64,000 nucleotides of DNA from Vineibacter terrae (GTDB lineage: Bacteria; Pseudomonadota; Alphaproteobacteria; Reyranellales; Reyranellaceae): NCBI RefSeq assembly GCF_008039615.1, contig NZ_VDUZ01000018.1:62001-126000 (forward strand). Reading direction: 5' to 3'. Below are positions 58,626 to 64,000 of this stretch, piece after piece. The position numbers and the translations under genes are program-made. Under the pieces are notes generated by a model, which had not been told where the DNA came from, ran no database searches, and saw nothing but the letters and a program-made list of their open reading frames with translations. The stretch's first letter is position 1. Each line of letters starts with the position of its first letter.

Positions 58626-59711
58626 ATGAAAGCCACCGCCGCCGTCATGCACCAGGTCAATGCCCCGCTGTCGATCGAGCAGGTCGACCTTGACGCGCCG
58701 GCGCGCAACGAGGTGCTGATCCGCACCGCCTTCGCCGGCGTCTGCCACAGCGACCTGCATTTCATGGAAGGCCTCTATCCCTGCGCCTGTCCCTGCGTCC
58801 TGGGCCACGAATCCTCCGGCGTCGTGGTCGCGGTGGGCTCGGACGTCACCTACGTGAAGCCCGGCGACCACGTGATCACCTGCGTGTCGGTGTTCTGCGG
58901 CGAGTGCGAGTACTGCCTGAGCGGACGCATGTCGCTGTGCGTCAGCCCGGCGACGCAGCGGCCGCCCGGCGGACCGCAGCGCATGAGCCTGGACGGCAAG
59001 CCGATGCCGGCGGCGCTGCCGCTGTCGTCCTTCGCCGACCACATGCTGGTGCACGAGCATGCCGTGGTGAAGATCCGCCCGGACATGCCGCTGGACCGCG
59101 CCGCGCTGATCGGCTGCGCCGTCACCACCGGCGTCGGCGCCGTGTTCCGCACCGCCCGGGTCGAGCCGGGATCGACCGTCGCGGTGATCGGCCTGGGCGG
59201 CATCGGCCTGTCGGCGGTCAACGGCGCGGCGATCGCCGGCGCCGGCCGCATCATCGCCATCGACCGCGTGGCGTCGAAGGCCAACCTCGCCAGGGAGTTC
59301 GGGGCCACCGACTTCGTCGATGCCTCCGGCGTCGATCCCGTCAAGGCGGTCCGCGAGATGACCGGCGGCGGCGCCGACTATTCGTTCGAGTGCGTCGGGC
59401 TGAAGCCGACGGTCGAGCAGTCGTTCCGCATGATCAAGCGCGGCGGCACCGCCACAGTGATCGGCATGATGCCGGTCGGCATGCGCTTCGAGCTGTCGGG
59501 CGCCGAGATCCTGGGCGAGAAGCGCATCCAGGGCTGCGCCATGGGATCGAACCGCTTCCGCACCGACATGCCGCGCTTCGTCGATTTCTACATGCGCGGC
59601 CTTCTCAAGCTCGATCTCATGATCTCCGGCCGCGTCCGCCTCGACCAGATCAACGACGCCTACGCCCAGATCAAGACCGGCGAGGTCGCCCGCAACGTGA
59701 TCGCGTTCTGA
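58626..59711 (+). CDS. Zinc-dependent alcohol dehydrogenase
   Basis: A 361-residue MDR alcohol dehydrogenase. Catalytic zinc residues: Cys40 in AGVCHSDLH, His61-Glu62 in GHESSG, and Cys in LIGCAVTTG. Structural zinc: Cys91, 94, 97, 105 (VFCGECEYCLSGRMSLC). NAD-binding GLGGIGLSAVNGAAIAGAG. The C-V-S-V-F-C-G-E-C form and overall length fit the NDMA-dependent/class III-like group. It would oxidise an alcohol to an aldehyde or ketone, and could supply or consume substrates of the monooxygenase. Divergent from the binding-protein gene. Confidence 0.9.
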   Translation: MKATAAVMHQVNAPLSIEQVDLDAPARNEVLIRTAFAGVCHSDLHFMEGLYPCACPCVLGHESSGVVVAVGSDVTYVKPGDHVITCVSVFCGECEYCLSGRMSLCVSPATQRPPGGPQRMSLDGKPMPAALPLSSFADHMLVHEHAVVKIRPDMPLDRAALIGCAVTTGVGAVFRTARVEPGSTVAVIGLGGIGLSAVNGAAIAGAGRIIAIDRVASKANLAREFGATDFVDASGVDPVKAVREMTGGGADYSFECVGLKPTVEQSFRMIKRGGTATVIGMMPVGMRFELSGAEILGEKRIQGCAMGSNRFRTDMPRFVDFYMRGLLKLDLMISGRVRLDQINDAYAQIKTGEVARNVIAF

Positions 59712-59745
59712 GCTTTTCTCCTCTCCCCGCGGGAGCGGATATCTT

Positions 59746-59873
59746 TCCTCCCCAGCGCAGCTGGGGAGGTGCCCCGAAGGGGCGGAGGGGAGCCGACGAG
59801 GTCTATGCAGCTGAAACCACGTCAGCTCCCCCTCCGGCCTTCGGCCACCTCCCCCAACTGCGTTGGGGGAGGG
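59746..59873. repeat. Intergenic palindromic repeat, family C, copy 2
   Basis: The modules of copy 1 in inverted order: CCTCCCCAGCGC...GCTGGGGAGG and CCCCGAAGGGG come first, then ACCACGTCAGCTCC, and GGCCTTCGGCC with CTCCCCCAAC-TGC-GTTGGGGGAG last. It separates the alcohol dehydrogenase from the MFS gene and could terminate the former. Confidence 0.85.
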
Positions 59874-59890
59874 CGTGTCGGCTGTCCCCG

Positions 59891-61141
59891 ATGAAGCCGC
59901 CGTTCCTGGCGAGCCTGCTCATGCCGCGCCTGCCGTTCTACTACGGCTGGGTGGTGCTGGCCTGCGTCTGCCTGGCCGGGTTCGCCCGCCAGGGGCCGGC
60001 GGTGGCCGTGCTGTCGGTGTTCGTGACGCCGATGACGCAGGATTTCGGCTGGTCGCGCACGGCGATCTCGGGCGCCGTGTCGCTGGGCGGCGTGCTGGCA
60101 GCGGTGATCTCGCCCGTGATCGGGCCGATGCTGGACCGCCGGGGGGCGCGGCTGGTGCTGTGCCTGGCTGTGCTCGGCGTCGGGCTGGCGACCATGGCGC
60201 TGTCGCTGGTGCAGTCGCTGGCGGCGTTCTACCTGCTGTTCTGCTTCGCGCGCATGGTCTGGGCCGGCCCCTACGATCTTGGCCTCTACGGTGCGCTCAA
60301 CGCCTGGTTCGTGGCGCGCCGGCAGACCGCCGTGTCGATCGCGACGCTGGCGCAGATGTCGGGACTCGTGGCCCTGCCGATCGTGGCGCAGCTGGCCATG
60401 CGTGATGGCGGCTGGCGCAGCGGATGGGTGGCGGTCGGCGCTTGCGTGCTGCTGGTCGGCTTCCTGCCGGCCTGGCTTCTGCTGGTGCGCCGGCCCGAGG
60501 ATGTCGGGCTCGCCGCCGACAGGGTCGCTGGCGCGGGGGCGGCGCCGGAGCCGCGCTTCAGCCGCGCCGCCGCCATGCGCACGCCCGCGTTCTGGCTGCT
60601 CTCGCTCTACACCGTGCTGGTCTTTCCGGTGCAGGCCGGCGTCAGCCTGCACCAGGCGCCGCACCTGATCGAGCGCGGCCTGGCGCCGATCACCGCCGCG
60701 TCGGCGGTCGCCGTCTTCTCGGCGATGTCCGCCGTCGCCAGCTTCGGCGTCGGCTTCCTGCCGCGCCGCTGGCCAGTGCGCCATGGCCTGCTGCTGGCGG
60801 CTGTCCTGCTGGGCATCGGCAGCTTCGCGCTGATCGGCGTCGGCGCGGCCCATGACGCCATGATTGCCGGCGGCCTGTTCGGCCTTGGCATCGGCAGCCT
60901 GATGACGCTGCTGCCGGTGGCATGGGCCGACTATTTCGGCCGCGAAAGCTACGGCGCCATCCGCGGCGTGGCGCTGTCGCTGCAGGTGCTGGCCCAGGCC
61001 GCCGGGCCGGTGCTGTCGGGCGTGCTGCGCGACAGCACCGGGACCTATACGCTGTCGCTGCTGGTGTTCGGCACCCTGGCGTCGCTGGCCGCGCTCGTGG
61101 CGCTGGCGGCGCGGCAGCCGCCAGCGATTGCCGCCCGCTGA
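59891..61141 (+). CDS. MFS transporter
   Basis: A 416-residue inner-membrane carrier with 12 hydrophobic segments. It opens PFYYGWVVLACVCLAGFARQG, has GPMLDRRGARLVL (the motif-A loop between segments 2 and 3), and a C-terminal half of the same pattern (GFLPRRWPVRHG). The FYYGWVVL opening is typical of the monocarboxylate/oxalate-formate type carriers of the OFA/MCT families. ATG at 59891 starts just after repeat C2. It converges with the LLM gene; their stop codons are one base apart. Substrate likely a small organic acid. Confidence 0.87.
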   Translation: MKPPFLASLLMPRLPFYYGWVVLACVCLAGFARQGPAVAVLSVFVTPMTQDFGWSRTAISGAVSLGGVLAAVISPVIGPMLDRRGARLVLCLAVLGVGLATMALSLVQSLAAFYLLFCFARMVWAGPYDLGLYGALNAWFVARRQTAVSIATLAQMSGLVALPIVAQLAMRDGGWRSGWVAVGACVLLVGFLPAWLLLVRRPEDVGLAADRVAGAGAAPEPRFSRAAAMRTPAFWLLSLYTVLVFPVQAGVSLHQAPHLIERGLAPITAASAVAVFSAMSAVASFGVGFLPRRWPVRHGLLLAAVLLGIGSFALIGVGAAHDAMIAGGLFGLGIGSLMTLLPVAWADYFGRESYGAIRGVALSLQVLAQAAGPVLSGVLRDSTGTYTLSLLVFGTLASLAALVALAARQPPAIAAR

Positions 61142-61142
61142 G

Positions 61143-62165
61143 CTACAAACCCCGCGCCGCTTCCTTCAGGCGCGGCGCGACCTCGCGCAGGAAGCGCTCG
61201 AGGCTCTGGTTGGTGTCCTCGGGCCGCATGCCCGGCGGCACCGCCCAGGTGACCAGGTCGGTGATGCCGTAGGCCCGGATGAACGCCGTCAGCTCGGCGA
61301 CGCAATGGTCGGCATCGCCGACCACCCAGGTCTGCGGGATCCGCTCCTCGTCGACATTGCCGGCGACGCCGCCCAGCCCGGTTCCCGGCGTGAAGCTGCG
61401 ATAGACCTGGTGGCGATAGCGCTCCGCCGCCCGGATGCGCGGCCAGTCGCGGTCGCGGTCATCGGTGACGAGGCAGGAGCGGATGATGCCGACGCGGTAG
61501 CGCTGCGCGTCGCGGCCCGACGCGGCCAGCGCCGCCCGCCAGGGTTCGAGCACGGCCGCGCGCGGTCCCTGCGGCAGCAGGTGGCAGTCGAACCGGGCCG
61601 CGCGCTGGGCGCCGGCCTCCGACATCGCCGCCACCCACAGCGGCGGTCCGCCCGGCTGCACGTAGCCCGGCCGGATCACCACGTCGCTGAACGTGTAGCG
61701 CTTGCCGTGGAAGCTGAAGCGCTCGCCGCTGAAGCAGCGGCGCAGCACCTCGATGCCCTCGTCGGTCAGCGACACGCGGCGCGATACCGGCAGGCCGAAG
61801 CCGGCGAACTCGTGCGGGGCATAGCCCATGCCGACGCCGAGCTCGATGCGGCCGTTGCTGAGGTTGTCCAGCACGGCGAGATCCTCGGCCAGGCGGATGG
61901 GGTGGTTGAACGGCAGCAGGCAGACATCGGTGGAGAGGCGCACATGCCGCGTCCGCACCGCGATGGCGCCGGCGATCGGCGTCCATGACGGCAGGTAGCC
62001 GTCGTCGAGGAAATGGTGCTCGGTGAACCAGACGAGATCGAGCCCGAGCCGGTCGAGCATCACGACCTGGTCGATGATCGCGGCGTACAGGCTGGGCATG
62101 TCCATGCCCGACTCGGGCGTGTTGCGGAAATCATAGACGGCACCAATGCGCAGAGGCGGACGCAT
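61143..62165 (-). CDS. LLM class flavin-dependent oxidoreductase
   Basis: A 340-residue luciferase-like monooxygenase opening with RIGAVYDFRNTPESG, then VWFTEHHFLDDGYLPSW (FMN-site His pair), RTRHVRLSTDVCLLPFNHPIRLAEDLAVLDNLSNGRIELGVGMGY and PHEFAGFGLPVSRR, which are standard LLM blocks. AGGAG lies about eight bases before the ATG at 62165. It follows the second LLM gene by 57 bases on the minus strand, so the pair may be co-transcribed. Substrate unknown; possibly two components of one oxygenation step. Confidence 0.87.
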   Translation of the reverse strand: MRPPLRIGAVYDFRNTPESGMDMPSLYAAIIDQVVMLDRLGLDLVWFTEHHFLDDGYLPSWTPIAGAIAVRTRHVRLSTDVCLLPFNHPIRLAEDLAVLDNLSNGRIELGVGMGYAPHEFAGFGLPVSRRVSLTDEGIEVLRRCFSGERFSFHGKRYTFSDVVIRPGYVQPGGPPLWVAAMSEAGAQRAARFDCHLLPQGPRAAVLEPWRAALAASGRDAQRYRVGIIRSCLVTDDRDRDWPRIRAAERYRHQVYRSFTPGTGLGGVAGNVDEERIPQTWVVGDADHCVAELTAFIRAYGITDLVTWAVPPGMRPEDTNQSLERFLREVAPRLKEAARGL

Positions 62166-62222
62166 GCTTGGGCTCCTGTTGCGGGAATGGGGTCATTGTT
62201 GGAACGCTGGCTTCCATAGGGC

Positions 62223-63275
62223 TCAACCCTTCACCTGCGGCATCACCTCCTTGCACAGCAGCTCCAGCGAGCGCAGCACCTGGGCGTGCGGGATCAGGGC
62301 GCCGCAATTCATCTCGGCCAGGATGCCGTCGAGGCCGAGCTCGGCCCGCAGCGCCTGCAGCCGGGCCGCCACCTGATCGGGCGTGCCGACGATTACCTTC
62401 TCGCGCATCGCCTCCTCGTAGCTCACGCTCTTGAGATGCGCGGCGCGGCCGGCGCGGTTCTCGATCGCGCGCGTGCCGGCCTGGGTCGCGGACTGGGCGA
62501 TGATCGCCGCCATCTCCTGGTAGAACTGCATGATGCTGGCGCGCGGCTCGTCGCGGGCCTGGGCCTCGGTCGGGGCGACATAGACCGGCACCCGCAGATA
62601 GACCTCGCCCTTGCCGGGATGGCCGGCGGCGCGCCAGGCGGCGTGGTACTCGGCGATCAGCGGCACCAGCTCCGACAGCACGCCCAGCCGCACGGCGACG
62701 AAGATCGGAAAGCCCAGCGCCCCCACCATGGCGTAGGTGTCGGGGCTGGTGGCGGCGACACGGATGGGCGGGTGCGGCTTCTGGTACGGCTTGGGCACCA
62801 GGTGCACGTCGCTGAAGCTGTGGAACGTGCCGCTATAGGAGAACGAGGGCAGGGTCCAGGCGCGGCGGATGATCTCGAGCGTTTCGGCAAAGCGCGCCTG
62901 GCTTTCGGCGTAGGGCACGCCGTAGGCCATGTAGGTGCGCGGGAAGCCGCTGCGTCCGACGCCGAAGATCAGGCGGCCGTGGCTGACATGGTCGACGGTC
63001 GCGGCCTCCTCGGCGATGCGCAGCGGGTGGCACAGGGGCAGCACCTGCACCGCGATCCCGATCTTCATCCGCGTGGTGCGTGCGGCGATGGCGCTGGCGA
63101 TGGCCAGCGGCGCCGACAGCACCGAGCGCGTCGGCGCGATGTGCAGCTCGGCGAGCCACATGCAGTCGAGCCCCCAGCGCTCGGCGGCGTCGACCTGCTC
63201 GAAGGATTCCGCGAACGCGCGTGCCTCGCTGTAGCCGTGCGGGCACTGGAACTCGTGGAACATGCCGATTTCCAT
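62223..63275 (-). CDS. LLM class flavin-dependent oxidoreductase
   Basis: A 350-residue enzyme of the same superfamily, more like alkanal-type luciferase: EIGMFHEFQCPHGYSEARAF, WGLDCMWLAELH (FMN-site His), TTRMKIGIAVQVLPLCHPLRIAEEAATVDHVSHGRLIFGVGRSGF. GGAGG precedes the ATG at 63275. Identity to the downstream partner is low by eye, so they are not a recent duplication. Its role probably lies in oxidation of a small organic compound using reduced flavin. Confidence 0.87.
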   Translation of the reverse strand: MEIGMFHEFQCPHGYSEARAFAESFEQVDAAERWGLDCMWLAELHIAPTRSVLSAPLAIASAIAARTTRMKIGIAVQVLPLCHPLRIAEEAATVDHVSHGRLIFGVGRSGFPRTYMAYGVPYAESQARFAETLEIIRRAWTLPSFSYSGTFHSFSDVHLVPKPYQKPHPPIRVAATSPDTYAMVGALGFPIFVAVRLGVLSELVPLIAEYHAAWRAAGHPGKGEVYLRVPVYVAPTEAQARDEPRASIMQFYQEMAAIIAQSATQAGTRAIENRAGRAAHLKSVSYEEAMREKVIVGTPDQVAARLQALRAELGLDGILAEMNCGALIPHAQVLRSLELLCKEVMPQVKG

Positions 63276-63409
63276 CGCCGCTCCTCCCGCGGTCGTGGAT
63301 CCGTGCCGGCGAGCATACACCGGTGACGGACCAGGAACCGACGGTCAGGTGCGCGACGGCGCCGGCACAGGCATGCGCGTGCCGGCCGGCTTGCCCCGTG
63401 GGGCGCGAC

Positions 63410-63434
63410 GGGCGCCGTCGCGCGGACGGCGCCC
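63410..63434 (-). terminator. GC hairpin 37 bases after the DUF805 stop
   Basis: GGGCGCCGTC (63410-63419) pairs exactly with GACGGCGCCC (63425-63434) over a five-base loop. It is downstream of the DUF805 gene but has no U-run, so it may be a weak or factor-dependent terminator. The 195-base gap (63276-63470) otherwise holds nothing I recognise. Confidence 0.45.
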
Positions 63435-63470
63435 ATCGTGCGTGGTCCGGCCCCGCGGCGGGGCGCGGGC

Positions 63471-63944
63471 CTACTTGGTCGGGATGGGCTGCTGCGTGCC
63501 GTACGGGGCCGCTGGCAGCGGGTCGGGGCCGAAGCGGTTGTCGCCCACGGTGCCGCGCAGGCAGCCGAGCATGACCAGGAACACGAGGCCCAGGATGCCC
63601 TGCACGATGGAGACGACGTTGCCCAGCATGTTGGGTTCGAACGGGTTGGTGAGGGCGAGCACGGTGAGCACGACCTGCACAGCCGCCACCGCGATCGCGA
63701 TCTGCGCCAGGATCGGGCGCTCGTCGCGGTCCTGGAAGCGCTTCGCCAGCACGCAATAGGCCGGATAGAGCATGGCGAGGCTCCAGGCGCCGTAGACGAT
63801 ACGGCTGACCATGTTCCAGCCCAGCACCTTGAACAGGATCAGCGTGACGGCGGTGTTGAGGACGCCCAGGGCGATGACGCCGGCCCACCACTTGCCACGG
63901 CCGATGCGTCCTTTGGTCGAGAAGAATAGGTCTGCGACGCTCAT
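63471..63944 (-). CDS. DUF805 membrane protein
   Basis: A 157-residue inner-membrane protein with about four hydrophobic segments. It opens LFFSTKGRIGRGKWWAGVIAL, the DUF805 signature (F-S-x-K-G-R-I-G-R), and ends LGCLRGTVGDNRFGPDPLP, matching the family's G-T-x-G-x-N-x-F-G-P-D-P tail, with the middle LAKRFQDRDERP where family members have R-x-H-D. Function unknown; the family is often stress- or envelope-related. The region 63945-64000 upstream is AT-rich and carries candidate promoter and operator elements. Confidence 0.88.
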   Translation of the reverse strand: MSVADLFFSTKGRIGRGKWWAGVIALGVLNTAVTLILFKVLGWNMVSRIVYGAWSLAMLYPAYCVLAKRFQDRDERPILAQIAIAVAAVQVVLTVLALTNPFEPNMLGNVVSIVQGILGLVFLVMLGCLRGTVGDNRFGPDPLPAAPYGTQQPIPTK

Positions 63945-63978
63945 TGCTGTCTCCCAGGTGTGTTGCTCACTTAAATAA

Positions 63979-63997
63979 AGCGAGCGTTCACTATAAT
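63979..63997 (+). promoter_or_regulatory. Possible promoter -10 box and TetR-type operator dyad at window end
   Basis: A perfect TATAAT is at 63992-63997, reading out of the window to the right. Overlapping its upstream side, AGCGAGCGTTCACT (63979-63992) is an imperfect dyad (10 of 14 positions symmetric) of the kind bound by TetR-family repressors. A gene just beyond the edge may be controlled here; no consensus -35 is clear. Confidence 0.3.
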
Positions 63998-64000
63998 ACA

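Overview
The window is a GC-rich, gene-dense chromosomal segment from an alphaproteobacterium, most likely of the Hyphomicrobiales/Rhodospirillales type (a Reyranella-like organism is a guess). Reasons: the neighbour set cytochrome c (cycM type), kdsB and prephenate dehydratase; the SRP RNA-dnaX-ybaB-recR order; a Yej-type peptide transporter; many LLM-type flavin oxidoreductases and CoA ligases; and GC-rich palindromic intergenic repeats of a kind common in these bacteria. I see no tRNA, rRNA, CRISPR array, insertion sequence, prophage or plasmid origin.

Layout. 1-6360: a partial DUF924 gene, a phosphonate monoester hydrolase/sulfatase-family enzyme, an orphan TAXI solute-binding protein, a glutathione S-transferase, an M17 leucyl aminopeptidase and a GT2 glycosyltransferase. 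6360-12993 (minus): a yejABEF-like peptide ABC transporter operon whose tail carries a GhrA-type hydroxyacid dehydrogenase and the GT2 gene, with start/stop overlaps. 13104-16377: hisN-type phosphatase, membrane-anchored cytochrome c, kdsB, pheA. 16587-21979: an RND efflux pair and a ZIP metal transporter. 22004-26346: Old-Yellow-Enzyme, NudC, S9 peptidase. 26380-29614: an AT-rich island with a good promoter, a Tad-type vWA protein, an Rrf2 regulator with a truncated methyltransferase remnant, and a DUF1194 vWA protein. 29729-32930: SRP RNA, dnaX, ybaB, recR. 33022-35057: formate-dehydrogenase-type gamma and beta subunits without an alpha subunit. 35161-38713: three tandem paralogous LuxR-type regulators, the third frameshifted. 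38735-41178: two uncharacterised proteins and an LLM oxidoreductase.

41299-50091 (plus) is an eight-gene, closely spaced catabolic operon: quinone oxidoreductase, enoyl-CoA hydratase, acid-CoA ligase, enolase-superfamily enzyme, CrtC/DUF7064-like protein, second CoA ligase, small helical protein, APH-like phosphotransferase. It faces a minus-strand run (50108-58455) with a Baeyer-Villiger-type monooxygenase and a complete oligopeptide-type ABC transporter. A zinc alcohol dehydrogenase, an MFS transporter, two more LLM oxidoreductases and a DUF805 protein close the window. Together 40324-63275 reads as an uptake-and-oxidation region for an unknown organic acid, ketone or cyclic compound; the substrate cannot be deduced.

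The most unusual structural signal is repetitive DNA. At least four unrelated families of palindromic intergenic repeats occupy the gaps between genes, including every wide gap of two operons: dnaX-[B1]-ybaB-[A3]-recR, and SBP-[D]-permeases-[C1]-ATPases-[A4]-monooxygenase. In family A the hairpin arms show compensatory base changes between copies. Long open frames antisense to the genes are GC-bias artefacts and are left out.
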